A DNA stretch of 64,000 bases from Labrys wisconsinensis (GCF_030814995.1 NZ_JAUSVX010000021.1:62001-126000); one strand, 5' to 3'; counted from the first letter of the stretch, positions 44,428 through 53,246 are shown. Notes: generated from the letters alone by a model not told the origin. A program made the numbers and translations.

Positions 44428-45591
44428 ATGCGTGGGAAATTTGCAAGCTTTGCCGAAGACGAACATCGCGCGCGCCTGGCGAAGGCGCGCCGCCTGCTGC
44501 GGGAGCAGGGGATCGACCATTGCATCAGCGTGGCGCCGGAGTCGCTCTACTATTACGGCGGCTATGATTCCTGGGTCAGCGTCAACAGCCCGCAGGCGCT
44601 GATCTTCTCGGCGGACGAGGGCGAGCCGACGATCGTGCTGCGCGACACCGACGTGTCGCTCGCCCATGAAAGCTCCTGGATCAAGGACGTCCGCGCCTAC
44701 CGGCTGATGTTCGACGACATCCCGGGAACGTTCGCGGCCGTCGCCCGCGAGAAGGGCCTGCGCGGCGGCAAGGTCGCCGTCGAGATCCAGTCCTATGCCA
44801 TTCCCCATTCCCTGGGCCTCGCCCTGGCGCAGGCGCTGGCTCCGGCGCAGATCGTCGATGCGACGGTGCTGCTCGGCATGCCGCGCCTGATCAAGTCGCC
44901 GGCGGAAATGGCCTATCTCAGCCAGGCCGCGGCTTACGCGCAGGCCGGCCTCGATGCGGCGCGCCGGACGCTGCGGCCGGGCATCACCGAGATCGCCCTG
45001 GCGGGAGCGATCGAGAACGCCATGCGGACGGCGGGAAGCGACTATTGGGCAATCCCGACGGAGCTCGCCGGCGGGGAACGCTCGGCCGGCGGGCACGCGA
45101 CGCCGCGCGAGCGCATCATCGAGGCCGGCGACATCGTCCATGCGGAGTTCGCCGGCGTCGCCGCCCGCTATCACGCGACGGCGATCCACACGATGGCGGC
45201 CGGCGAGCCGAGCCGGCGCGCGCGTGCCGTCTACGAGGTCGGCCGTGCCTCGCTGGCGGCGGGCATCGCGGCGATCCGGCCCGGGGCAGAGGTCGGCGAC
45301 ATCGAGGAAGCCTCGCTCGAGCCGGTGCGGACCGCCGGCCTGGAGCATGCGGCGGTGATGCGGTTCGGCTACGGCCTCGGCGTCGCCTATCCGCCGATCT
45401 GGCTGGAGCCGCTGCAGATCAGCCGCGGGCCGAACCAGGTCATGCAGGAAGGCATGGTGTTCGTGCTGCACGCCTATCTCCAGCTCGCGGACGAGCAGCT
45501 CGGCATCATCCAGGGCGGCACCTACGCGCTCACCGGACAGGGCGTCGAGATGCTGATCGGCGGCGGCGACGTCGAGCTCGAGGTGATCTGA
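44428..45591 (+). CDS. M24 (pita-bread fold) hydrolase, creatinase/ectoine hydrolase-like
   Basis: 387 residues with a creatinase-type N-terminal domain (about 1-150) and an M24 C-terminal domain. The metal-ligand set of aminopeptidase P/prolidase is broken: the first ligand segment reads GDIVHAEFAG (Glu where Asp is usual), the second Asp position lies in HATAIHT, and the His loop reads RFGYGLGVAYPP. Known metal-free relatives such as creatinase show similar losses, and the GYGLGVAYPP region recalls ectoine hydrolase. So it probably hydrolyses an amidine, guanidine or cyclic amide rather than a peptide. Eleven bases after the ATPase gene; ribosome site AGGGAGATCC. Confidence 0.85.
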   Translation: MRGKFASFAEDEHRARLAKARRLLREQGIDHCISVAPESLYYYGGYDSWVSVNSPQALIFSADEGEPTIVLRDTDVSLAHESSWIKDVRAYRLMFDDIPGTFAAVAREKGLRGGKVAVEIQSYAIPHSLGLALAQALAPAQIVDATVLLGMPRLIKSPAEMAYLSQAAAYAQAGLDAARRTLRPGITEIALAGAIENAMRTAGSDYWAIPTELAGGERSAGGHATPRERIIEAGDIVHAEFAGVAARYHATAIHTMAAGEPSRRARAVYEVGRASLAAGIAAIRPGAEVGDIEEASLEPVRTAGLEHAAVMRFGYGLGVAYPPIWLEPLQISRGPNQVMQEGMVFVLHAYLQLADEQLGIIQGGTYALTGQGVEMLIGGGDVELEVI

Positions 45592-45593
45592 CC

Positions 45594-46919
45594 ATGCCTG
45601 TCGATGTCGACGCCGTCGTTCCGGACGTCGCCCAGCCGCCGCGCGCCGATGTCGTCGTCATCGGCGGCGGCATCATCGGCGTCGCCACCGCCCTGTTCCT
45701 GGCGGAGCAGGGCCTCAAGCCCGTGCTCTGCGAGAAGGGCGTGATCGCCGGCGAGCAATCCAGCCGCAACTGGGGCTGGTGCCGCACCATGGGCCGGGAT
45801 CCGCGCGAGCTGCCGCTGATGCTGGAGAGCCTGCGGCTGTGGCGCGGCATGAACGAGCGCGTCGCGGCCGAGACCGGCTTCCGCCAGCGCGGAACGCTCT
45901 ATATCTGCCCCGACGAGAAGGCCTTCGCCAAGCGCGAGGCGTGGCTGCCCTTCGCCAGGGAGCACGGGGTGAATTCGCGCCTGCTGCGCGGCGCGGCGGT
46001 CAAGCAGACCCTCGAGGGGGCGGCGCAGGACTGGTACGGCGCGCTGCACACGCCGGGTGACGGCGTCGCCGAGCCCGGCATGGCCGTGCCTGCCATGGCC
46101 CGGGCGGCGCAGCGGCTCGGCGCGTCGATCCTGACGCAGTGCGCTGTGCGCGGCCTGGACCTCGCCGCCGGGCGCGTGGCCGGCGTGGTCACCGAACGGG
46201 GGCGCATCGGCTGCGACCGCGTGGTGGTCGCCGGCGGCGTCTGGTCGAGCCTGTTCTGCCGCAGCCTCGGCTTGCGGCTGCCGCAATTGAAGGTGCTCGC
46301 CTCGGTGCTGCGCACGGAGCGGGTCGACGACGGGCCGTCGACGGCCGCCTGGGGTCCGGGGCTGGCCCTCAGGAAGCGTCTCGACGGCGGCTACACGGTC
46401 TCGAACGGCCAGGTGGTGGCCGAGGTGGTGCCCGACAGCGTCCGCTTCCTCGGCGACTTCCTGCCGGTCCTGCGGGCGGAATGGTCCGGCATCTCGTTCG
46501 ATCTCGGCCGGGCCTTCTTCGACGAGCATCGCCTGACGCGGCCGTGGCGGCTCGACGCGGTGTCGCCGTTCGAGCGCATCCGCACGCTCGATCCGAGCCC
46601 GGTGCAGGCGGATATCCGCCGGGCCCGAGCCAACCTCGAACGCGCTTTCCCGGCCTTCCGGGGCATCGGCACGGCCGCGACCTGGGGCGGCATGATCGAC
46701 GCGACGCCGGACCTCCTGCCGGTGATCTCGGAGGTCGCGGCGGTGCCGGGCCTGATCGTCTCGACCGGCTATTCCGGACACGGCTTCGGCATCGGCCCCG
46801 GCGCCGGGAGGCTCACCGCCGACCTCGCCGCCGGCCGTCCGCCGGTGGTCGATCCGGCGCCGTTCCGCTTCTCCCGCTTCACCGACGGCAGCCGGCCGAG
46901 GCCCCTGAGCGGGCTGTGA
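45594..46919 (+). CDS. FAD-dependent oxidoreductase (DadA/sarcosine oxidase-like, DAO family)
   Basis: 441 residues from ATG 45594, two bases after the preceding stop. FAD-binding motif VVVIGGGIIGVATALFLAEQ at about 20-39, then SSRNWGWCRTMGRDP, a pattern of amine-oxidising DAO family members, and the C-terminal flavin segment GLIVSTGYSGHGFGIGPGAG. Likely oxidises a secondary amine or amino acid produced by the M24 hydrolase. Last gene of the operon. Confidence 0.9.
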   Translation: MPVDVDAVVPDVAQPPRADVVVIGGGIIGVATALFLAEQGLKPVLCEKGVIAGEQSSRNWGWCRTMGRDPRELPLMLESLRLWRGMNERVAAETGFRQRGTLYICPDEKAFAKREAWLPFAREHGVNSRLLRGAAVKQTLEGAAQDWYGALHTPGDGVAEPGMAVPAMARAAQRLGASILTQCAVRGLDLAAGRVAGVVTERGRIGCDRVVVAGGVWSSLFCRSLGLRLPQLKVLASVLRTERVDDGPSTAAWGPGLALRKRLDGGYTVSNGQVVAEVVPDSVRFLGDFLPVLRAEWSGISFDLGRAFFDEHRLTRPWRLDAVSPFERIRTLDPSPVQADIRRARANLERAFPAFRGIGTAATWGGMIDATPDLLPVISEVAAVPGLIVSTGYSGHGFGIGPGAGRLTADLAAGRPPVVDPAPFRFSRFTDGSRPRPLSGL

Positions 46920-46924
46920 TCCCT

Positions 46925-46962
46925 GGAGCAGAGCGCGTTTGGGCGGAAACGCTGCTTTGCTC
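46925..46962. repeat. Dispersed intergenic hairpin element, copy 2
   Basis: GGAGCAGAGC (46925-46934) and GCTTTGCTCT (46953-46962) are complementary at 8 of 10 positions and enclose GCGTTTGGGCGGAAAC, matching the element at 39249-39287. It lies between convergent genes in a 158-base gap otherwise without features. Confidence 0.68.
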
Positions 46963-47077
46963 TAAGTCCTTGTTTCGACGCGTCTTTGCGATTCTTGGCG
47001 ATTCCGCCAAATCGCAAGACGCTCTGGCGGAGCGTCGCGGCGGCACGCCTGCCCGGCACGCAGGAGCCGGGCTGCGG

Positions 47078-47821
47078 CTACGGCGCCGAGGGCTTGACGG
47101 TCGCCACCAGCAGGAAGATCGGGCGGCGGCTTTCGTCGCGCATCTCGGGATGGCGGGCCAGCATCTCCGGCGACGGCGCGGGCTCGGCCACCCGGTCGAT
47201 GCGCAGGCCCGCATCGATCAGGGCGTTCAGAATGCTCGCCACGGTGCGGTGATATTTGACCACGTCGTCGACCATCCAGCGCACGTGCCGCTCGCCCTCG
47301 CTCTGGTAGTCGTCGACCGGCCAGTGCAGCCGCTCGCCGTCCGGGCCGTAGTGCCAGTCCTGCGCCGCGCGGGCGGTGAAGACGGGATGCTCGACCGACA
47401 GGACGAAGGCGCCGCCGGGCACGAGGCAACGCTGGATCTGGCGGCAGGTGAGGTCGAGGCGCTCGACATAGTGAAGCGCCAGCGAGCTCAGCACCACGTC
47501 GAAGCTTTCGGGCGGCAGGTCGACGTCCTCGATCGCGGCGCGGCGGTATTCGATGGCGGGATCGTCCGTCATGGCGGCGGCGCGCGCCAGCATCTTTTCC
47601 GACAGGTCGATGCCGAGCACCGCGCGGGCACCCTGGGCCCGGGCATAGCGGCAATGCCAGCCATAGCCGCAGCCGAGGTCGAGCACGCGCTTGCCCGAGA
47701 GGTCCGGCAGCATGGCGCGCAGCACCGGCCATTCGCCAGCGGCCTCCAGCCCGTCGACCGAGCGCGCCATGGCGCCGTAGCCGGCAAAGAAGGCGGGGTC
47801 GTCGTACTTGTTCTGCTTCAT
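47078..47821 (-). CDS. Class I SAM-dependent methyltransferase
   Basis: 247 residues from ATG 47821. Motif I VLDLGCGYGWHCRYA, strand-2 acid GIDLS, motif II region FDVVLSSLALHYV and GGAFVLSVEHPVF are all clear (Methyltransf_11/25). The opening YDDPAFFAGYGAMARS is typical of small cytosolic methyltransferases of unknown acceptor. Convergent with the FAD oxidoreductase gene; no operon partner. Confidence 0.9.
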   Translation of the reverse strand: MKQNKYDDPAFFAGYGAMARSVDGLEAAGEWPVLRAMLPDLSGKRVLDLGCGYGWHCRYARAQGARAVLGIDLSEKMLARAAAMTDDPAIEYRRAAIEDVDLPPESFDVVLSSLALHYVERLDLTCRQIQRCLVPGGAFVLSVEHPVFTARAAQDWHYGPDGERLHWPVDDYQSEGERHVRWMVDDVVKYHRTVASILNALIDAGLRIDRVAEPAPSPEMLARHPEMRDESRRPIFLLVATVKPSAP

Positions 47822-47914
47822 GGCATCCTCCGGCGGCGGGTTTGCCACAGATCCGGCACGCGGGGCAGTCTCTCGCGGCAGCTTGCCCATCCGGAGGGGC
47901 CGAGACGAGAGCGC

Positions 47915-48107
47915 TTGCCCCGGCGATGGGACGCGGGCATAAGAAGCGGACCTTTCCACGGGATGGCCCGATGTCGATCCGTTCCCACGCCCCGCGAATG
48001 CGCGGGCCCGACCAGCAGGAGATCGGCCGGAGGGGTTGAGCGTGTGCTTTTCGCCGCGCGTGTGAGCGTCGGACCCAAGCCCTCCCGGTTCTGCGGAGGG
48101 CTTTTTT
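47915..48107 (+). ncRNA. Short terminated transcript with 22-codon frame, possible leader or small RNA
   Basis: A promoter-like pair TTGCCC (47915-47920) and CATAAG (47938-47943), 17 bases apart, precedes a short frame (ATG 47971 to stop 48039; MSIRSHAPRMRGPDQQEIGR plus two residues). A strong Rho-independent terminator follows: AGCCCTCC / GGAGGGCT with a T-run (48078-48107). The unit ends 51 bases before the methionyl-tRNA synthetase start, so it could be an attenuator, a small RNA or a small basic protein gene. The rest of the gap 47822-48158 holds nothing recognised. Confidence 0.45.
48078..48107 (+). terminator. Rho-independent terminator upstream of metG
   Basis: Stem AGCCCTCC (48078-48085) with GGAGGGCT (48095-48102) around a short loop, followed by TTTTTT to 48107. 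It points in the plus direction and would stop transcription entering metG unless antitermination occurs. Confidence 0.88.
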
Positions 48108-48158
48108 GTATCATCAGGTTCCGGCGCCTCATCCGTGCAATGGCCCCAGGAGGGCATC

Positions 48159-49853
48159 ATGGCGAAGGCACTCATCACCAGCGCGCTCCCCTATATCAAC
48201 GGCATCAAGCATCTCGGCAACCTGGCCGGCTCGTTGCTGCCGGCCGACATCCACGCCCGCCATCGCCGGCAGATCGGCGACGAGGTGCTCTTCATCTGCG
48301 CCACCGACGAGCACGGCACGCCGGCGGAGCTGGCCGCGGCCGAGGCCGGGCTCGACGTCGCGACCTATTGCCGGCGGCAGCACGAGGTCCAGGCGGCGAT
48401 CTACCGCCGGCTCGACCTGTCCTTCGACCATTTCGGCCGGTCGTCCTCGGCCCGCAACCATGCGCTGACCCAGCATTTCTTCCGGAGGCTGGACGAGCGC
48501 GGCCTGATCGAGGAGCGCGTGCTGGCGCAGGTCTATTCGCCCCGGGACGGGCGCTTCCTGCCCGACCGCTACGTCCTCGGCCGCTGTCCGCATTGCGGGT
48601 TCGAGCGTGCCCGCGGCGACCAGTGCGAGAGCTGCACGCGGCCGCTCGATCCCGTCGACCTTCTGGAGCCGCGATCGGCGCTTTCCGGCAGCACGGCCCT
48701 GGAGATCCGGCCGAGCCGGCACCTGTTCCTGCGCCAGTCCGCGCTGGTCGACGACCTGGAACGCTGGATCGCCGGCCGGTCCGGCTGGCCGGCGCTGGTG
48801 ACCTCGATCGCCCGCAAATGGCTCGACGAGGGCATCCAGGACCGCTGCATCACCCGCGACCTCGCCTGGGGCGTGCCGGTGCCCAAGCCCGGCTACGAGG
48901 GCAAGGTGTTCTATGTCTGGTTCGACGCGCCGATCGCCTATATCGCGGCGACGCAGGACTGGGCCGACGCCGACCCCGGGCGACGCGACTGGCGGTCCTG
49001 GTGGTGGCAGGCCGACGACGTCGACTACGTGCAGTTCCTCGGCAAGGACAACGTGCCCTTCCATGCCGTCAGCTTTCCCTGCACCCTGATCGGCTCGGGC
49101 GAGCCGTGGAAGACGGTCGACGTCATCAAGGGGGTGAACTGGCTCACCTATGAGGGCGGCAAGTTCTCGACCAGCGATCGGCGGGGCGTGTTCCTGGACC
49201 AGGCCCTCGACCTGCTACCGGCCGACGTCTGGCGCTGGTGGCTGGCGGCAAATGCGCCCGAAGGCAGCGACACCGATTTCAGCTTCAGGCGTTTCGCCGC
49301 CGACGTGAACCACGACCTTGCCGACACGTTCGGCAACCTGGTCAACCGCATCCTCGCCTTCCTGGCGGCGCGATATGGCGGGATCGTCCCGGACGGCGGT
49401 GTCTCCGCCGCGCCGGAGCAGCAGCTGGCGGCCGAGCTCGATCGTCGTCTCGCGGCGTTGCGTCGCCATCACGCCGGCCCGTCGATCCGCAGGAGCGCCG
49501 AGGAAGTGCGGGCGATCTGGCGCCTCGCCAACACCTATCTCGCCGGCGAGGCGCCGTGGGCGCTGCTGGGCAGCGATCCCGCGCGGGCGGCCGCTGTCGT
49601 CAGGACCGGGGTCAACCTCGTGGCCTTGGCCGCGACGGTGGCATGGCCTTTCATTCCCGGGACGGCGGAGCGGGTGCTGGCGGCACTGGGTCGCCCGGCC
49701 GGCGTGCCGGCATGGCCGGACAGCGCCGCCGCGGCGCTGACGGGCGTGCGGGGCGGCGAGGCGGTCGGCTCCCTGCCGCCCCTCTTCCCCAAGCTCACGC
49801 CGGACTGGGCCGAGGCGAGCAGGGCCCGGTTCGCGGCTGGGCAGGCCCCGTAG
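48159..49853 (+). CDS. metG: Methionine--tRNA ligase (564 aa, zinc-knuckle class)
   Basis: Class I synthetase. N-terminus ALITSALPYINGIKHLGNLA carries the HIGH element as HLGN; TDEHGTPAEL follows. A zinc knuckle is present (CPHCGFERARGDQCESC), and the KMSKS loop reads GGKFSTSDRRG, lacking the second lysine. The anticodon-binding helical domain starts near DLADTFGNLVNRILAF; there is no C-terminal EMAP/tRNA-binding domain. Ribosome site CAGGAGGGC. It attaches methionine to tRNA. The altered KMSKS loop may be a subfamily trait, and this could be a second copy beside a housekeeping gene elsewhere. Confidence 0.9.
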   Translation: MAKALITSALPYINGIKHLGNLAGSLLPADIHARHRRQIGDEVLFICATDEHGTPAELAAAEAGLDVATYCRRQHEVQAAIYRRLDLSFDHFGRSSSARNHALTQHFFRRLDERGLIEERVLAQVYSPRDGRFLPDRYVLGRCPHCGFERARGDQCESCTRPLDPVDLLEPRSALSGSTALEIRPSRHLFLRQSALVDDLERWIAGRSGWPALVTSIARKWLDEGIQDRCITRDLAWGVPVPKPGYEGKVFYVWFDAPIAYIAATQDWADADPGRRDWRSWWWQADDVDYVQFLGKDNVPFHAVSFPCTLIGSGEPWKTVDVIKGVNWLTYEGGKFSTSDRRGVFLDQALDLLPADVWRWWLAANAPEGSDTDFSFRRFAADVNHDLADTFGNLVNRILAFLAARYGGIVPDGGVSAAPEQQLAAELDRRLAALRRHHAGPSIRRSAEEVRAIWRLANTYLAGEAPWALLGSDPARAAAVVRTGVNLVALAATVAWPFIPGTAERVLAALGRPAGVPAWPDSAAAALTGVRGGEAVGSLPPLFPKLTPDWAEASRARFAAGQAP

Positions 49854-49874
49854 CCGCCGGCGCCGGGAGCGGGG

Positions 49875-50777
49875 TCAGTCGATCCCCTCCACGGCGCGCA
49901 GCCGCGGCACCACGAAATCGGCGAAGGCGCGCACCACGGGGCGCATGAACCGGGTCGAGGGATAGGTCAGGAACAGCTCCGTCGGCTTCACCTCCCAGTC
50001 CGGCAGGATGCGCACGAGGCGGCCGTCGGCCAGCTCGTCGCCGACGAGCAGCACCTGCACCGGGCCGGCGCCGCGCCCGGCCTTCAGGCTGTCGGCGATC
50101 ACCTGGGCGTTGTTGGTGCGCAGCGTCGGATGCACCGCCACCTCCGTCACGGTCTCGCCGCGGCAGAGGGCGAGCATGCCGCGCGGCGAGAGGATGGCGA
50201 GGGTCGCGACGGTATCCACCTCCGACAGCCGTTCCAGGCTGTCGATCGGCCCGACCCGCCGGAGATAGGCGGGGGAGGCGACCAGCACCCGCCGGATCGC
50301 CCCGACGCGGCGGATGATCAGGTCCTGCGCTTCCGGCCGGCCATATTGCACGGCGAGGTCGAAATTCTCGTAGACGAGGTCGACATGCCGGTTGTCGAGG
50401 ACGAGATCGACCTGGACGGCGGGGTGCGCGTCCTGGAACGCCGTCACCATGTGGAAGAGATGCCGGGCGCCGAGGCACGAGGGCGCGTGCAAGCGCAGCG
50501 TGCCTTCGATCCCGCCCATGTCGCGGCGCACGCCTTCCATCGCCGCCTCGATCGAGGCGAGGGCCGTGCGGCTGGCTTCGTAGAGCGCCAGGCCCTGGGC
50601 CGTCGGGCGCACGGCGCGGGAGGTGCGCTCCAGCAGGCGGGCGTTGACGTGGTGCTCCAGGTTGCGCAGGTGCTTGGTCACGGCCGGCTGGGAGATCGAC
50701 AGATCGCGCGCCGCGCCGGTCACCGATCCCTTCTCGACGGTGCGGACGAAGGCCTTCAGGGCGGCGGCGATATCCAT
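49875..50777 (-). CDS. LysR family transcriptional regulator
   Basis: 300 residues. Helix-turn-helix at the N-terminus (AARDLSISQPAVTKHLRNLE), then the CrgA/AaeR-like effector domain (GTLRLHAPSCLGARHLFHMV; VDLVYENFDLAVQYGRP). Convergent with metG and divergent from the L,D-transpeptidase gene, with only about 110 bases between. Confidence 0.92.
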   Translation of the reverse strand: MDIAAALKAFVRTVEKGSVTGAARDLSISQPAVTKHLRNLEHHVNARLLERTSRAVRPTAQGLALYEASRTALASIEAAMEGVRRDMGGIEGTLRLHAPSCLGARHLFHMVTAFQDAHPAVQVDLVLDNRHVDLVYENFDLAVQYGRPEAQDLIIRRVGAIRRVLVASPAYLRRVGPIDSLERLSEVDTVATLAILSPRGMLALCRGETVTEVAVHPTLRTNNAQVIADSLKAGRGAGPVQVLLVGDELADGRLVRILPDWEVKPTELFLTYPSTRFMRPVVRAFADFVVPRLRAVEGID

Positions 50778-50887
50778 CCATAGCTCTTGGTTATGGCGGT
50801 CATCACATCATAATGAATGGACGGGGGTGCCGCACGCGCTTTATGCCGGCCGGACGATCAATCGACGGCATGAAGGTGAAGACGGTG

Positions 50888-51556
50888 ATGGACAGGCGTT
50901 GCGTGGTTCTCGGGTTGCCCCTGCTGCTGGGGGCGTGCGTCGCGCGCCAGGGCGAGCCGTCGCTCGCGGCGGCGCCCGCGGTGGACCCCGCCTATCTCGC
51001 GATGTACGCCGCCATCGACGGCGAGCCCTATCCGGTCCCGGCGGTCGACCTCAGCAAGATCAAGCCGCAATATCTGCGCCGCGAGGTCGCCTATGCGACG
51101 AGCGAGGCGCCGGGCACCATCGTCGTCGATCCCAATGCGCGCTTCCTCTATCTCGTGCGCGAGAACGGCCGGGCGCTGCGCTACGGCGTCGGCGTCGGCA
51201 AGGTGGAGGCCTTCAACTTCCAGGGCGAGGCGACGATCGCGCGCAAGGCGGAATGGCCGCGCTGGACGCCGACGTCCGACATGATCGCCCGCGAGCCCGA
51301 GCGCTACGGCCCGGTCCGCGCCGGGCTGCCCGGCGGGCCCGGCAATCCGCTGGGGCCGCGGGCGCTCTATCTCTACCGGGGCGGGCGCGACACGCTCTAC
51401 CGGCTGCACGGCACCACCGAGCCGCACACGATCGGCACCAAGGTCTCCTCCGGCTGCGTCCGCCTGCTCAACCAGGACATCATCGACCTCTACGGCCGTG
51501 TGCCTGTGGGGACGCGGGCCGTGGTCCTGCCGTCCGTCGAGACGCCGGTCGCCTGA
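50888..51556 (+). CDS. L,D-transpeptidase (YkuD domain), probable lipoprotein
   Basis: About 222 residues from ATG 50888; ATG 50870 in frame is an alternative. The N-terminus MDRRCVVLGLPLLLGAC ends in a lipobox (LGAC), so the mature protein should be lipid-anchored. The YkuD domain shows YRLHGTTEPHTIG and the nucleophile motif SSGCVRLLNQDIIDLY. It cross-links peptidoglycan by 3-3 bonds or anchors outer-membrane proteins in the periplasm. Hyphomicrobiales usually carry many such paralogues. Confidence 0.9.
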   Translation: MDRRCVVLGLPLLLGACVARQGEPSLAAAPAVDPAYLAMYAAIDGEPYPVPAVDLSKIKPQYLRREVAYATSEAPGTIVVDPNARFLYLVRENGRALRYGVGVGKVEAFNFQGEATIARKAEWPRWTPTSDMIAREPERYGPVRAGLPGGPGNPLGPRALYLYRGGRDTLYRLHGTTEPHTIGTKVSSGCVRLLNQDIIDLYGRVPVGTRAVVLPSVETPVA

Positions 51557-51631
51557 TCGGCCGGGTCCTTCGGCAAGGGTGGCGAGGGTCAGGCCGCCGA
51601 GCAGGGAAGCCGGGCTCGTGGGCGAGGCCGG

Positions 51632-51985
51632 TCATGCCGCGGCCGACCACACCGCGAGCTCGGTGCCGTCGGGATCGGCGAAATGGAAGCGGCGGCCGCC
51701 GGGGAAAGCGAAGATCGGCCGGACGATGCGCCCGCCGGCCTCCTCCACGCGCCGCTGGGCCAGGGCCAGGTCGTCGGCATAGATGATGACGAGCGGGCCG
51801 CCGGGCCGCGCGGGGCCGAGGGTCAGCCCGCCGCTGAGGCGGCCGTCGCCGAACTCGCAATAGTCCGGGCCGTAATCGGTGAAGCTCCAGCCGAAGGCCC
51901 GGCCGTAGAAGGCCTTGGCTCGGGCAATGTCGGCCACGCTGAACTCGATATAGTCGATCTGCCGGTCCTGTCCGTGCGCGGCCAT
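51632..51985 (-). CDS. VOC family protein
   Basis: 117 residues with the glyoxalase fold: IDYIEFSVADIARAKAFYGR at the start, FGWSFTDYGPDYCEFGDG in the middle and FHFADPDGTELAVW at the end. Probably transcribed with the AraC-type regulator gene upstream on the same strand (73 bases between), a frequent pairing in these bacteria. Confidence 0.88.
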   Translation of the reverse strand: MAAHGQDRQIDYIEFSVADIARAKAFYGRAFGWSFTDYGPDYCEFGDGRLSGGLTLGPARPGGPLVIIYADDLALAQRRVEEAGGRIVRPIFAFPGGRRFHFADPDGTELAVWSAAA

Positions 51986-52058
51986 GGCGGGGTCCTCCGA
52001 TTCTGGGGATCGGACCAGAGCACGGGGCCGGTCCGGACGTCTTGAACGAAACGGCCAG

Positions 52059-52886
52059 TCAGGCTCCGAGCTGGGCGAGCAGCGCCGCGGCGGTCATGCC
52101 GCAGAGCGCCCGGACCTCGCGCGCCAGATGCGCCTGATCGGCATAGCCGGCATCGGCGGCCAGGCCTGCCAGGCCCGAGGCCGGCACCCGACGCGCCAGG
52201 GCCAGGAAGCCCTGGAAGCGCAGGATGCGGTCGAGCGTCTTCGGTCCGTAGCCGAAATGCTCCCGGCTGCGGCGGCGCAGCGTGCGCTCGCTGCAGTCGA
52301 GGCGGTCCGCGAGGCCGGCAAGCTTCGGGCCGGGGGCATGCCGTCGCAGCGCCGCGAAGATCGCCGCGGCCTCGCCGTCGGGCGCCTCGACGGCCGGCGC
52401 GAGCGTGGCCAGCAGCGCGTCGAGGAGCGCCGCCTGCGCGGCGGGGGCGGGGACGTCCTGGAGCCGCGTCGACAAGGCGTGCGCCCGCGGGCCCCACAGG
52501 TCGGCGAGATCGACCGAGCGGCCGACGATCTCGGACATCGGCGGGCCGAGCCAGGGCGCCGCCGCGCCGGGCCGGAAGCGCAGGCCGAGAAGGATCGAGC
52601 CCGGCCGCAGCGTCGGCCGGGCGGCCGTGACGTCCGGCCCGGCCACGGCGAGCCGGCCGTCCTGCCAGAGGAGGTCGACGCAGCCGTCCGGCACGACGGC
52701 GATCGGCAGCGGCGGCCCCTGCGGCACGGCATGGGACCAGGCGCAGCCAAAATGCGGCCGCAGGGCTGCGGACGGCGTCCATTCCCGATAGTGCCCGGCG
52801 CGGCCGGCGAGGACCGGCCCGGCCGGCGGCGCGGCATCCCCGTCACGTCGCGCCTCTGCCATCGCCCCGGCAAGTCCAGCTGTCAT
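52059..52886 (-). CDS. AraC family helix-turn-helix regulator
   Basis: 275 residues from ATG 52886 (M at 52862 is an alternative). N-terminal sensor part with AVVPDGCVDLLWQDGRLAVA and ILLGLRFRPGAAAPWLG, the DUF6597-type domain, then a C-terminal AraC domain (LDCSERTLRRRSREHFGYGP; LAADAGYADQAHLAREV). Upstream of and co-directional with the small VOC gene, which it may regulate. Confidence 0.88.
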   Translation of the reverse strand: MTAGLAGAMAEARRDGDAAPPAGPVLAGRAGHYREWTPSAALRPHFGCAWSHAVPQGPPLPIAVVPDGCVDLLWQDGRLAVAGPDVTAARPTLRPGSILLGLRFRPGAAAPWLGPPMSEIVGRSVDLADLWGPRAHALSTRLQDVPAPAAQAALLDALLATLAPAVEAPDGEAAAIFAALRRHAPGPKLAGLADRLDCSERTLRRRSREHFGYGPKTLDRILRFQGFLALARRVPASGLAGLAADAGYADQAHLAREVRALCGMTAAALLAQLGA

Positions 52887-53009
52887 GGCGTCACCATAGC
52901 GCCGCGGCCGGCCACAGCCCACCCCGGGGCGGCGATGCGGCGTGAATGTCCATGCAATCGATCGACATTGCCTCTTGTGCAGTGCGGTACGATCCGGCAG
53001 GATGGCGGC

Positions 53010-53160
53010 GTTCTCAGGGCGGGGTGAAAGTCCCCACCGGCGGTATGCGGCCTTGCCGCGAGCCCGCGAGCGCCTTTCCCGAGCAGAAGCTGCTTGGGCA
53101 GGGGTCAGCAGACCAGGTGCGAGGCCTGGGCCGACGGTCATAGTCCGGATGAGAGAGAAC
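53010..53160 (+). promoter_or_regulatory. FMN riboswitch (RFN element)
   Basis: The conserved RFN blocks appear in order: TCAGGGCGGGGTGAAAGTCC, CCACCGGCGGTA, GAGCCCGCGAGCGC, GGTCAGCAGACCAGGTG, GGCCGACGGTCATAGTCC and GGATGAGAGAGAAC. Just after it, CCGACCCCTG and CAGGGCCGTCGG (53168-53192) form a hairpin without a T-run. The ribosome site of ribH (AAGGAG, 53233-53238) is downstream. FMN binding should lower ribH expression, through translation or early termination; which one is not decided. Confidence 0.97.
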
Positions 53161-53246
53161 GGGCGGACCGACCCCTGTCGCAGGGCCGTCGGGCCGTGCG
53201 TGATCGCCTTGGGTGACGTGTCGTCGATAGCCAAGGAGATCATGCC

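Noticed and set aside
46139-49153. A continuous plus-strand frame of about 1000 codons
   Set aside because: It crosses the methyltransferase gene in antisense and the FAD and metG genes out of frame, with no recognisable domain.
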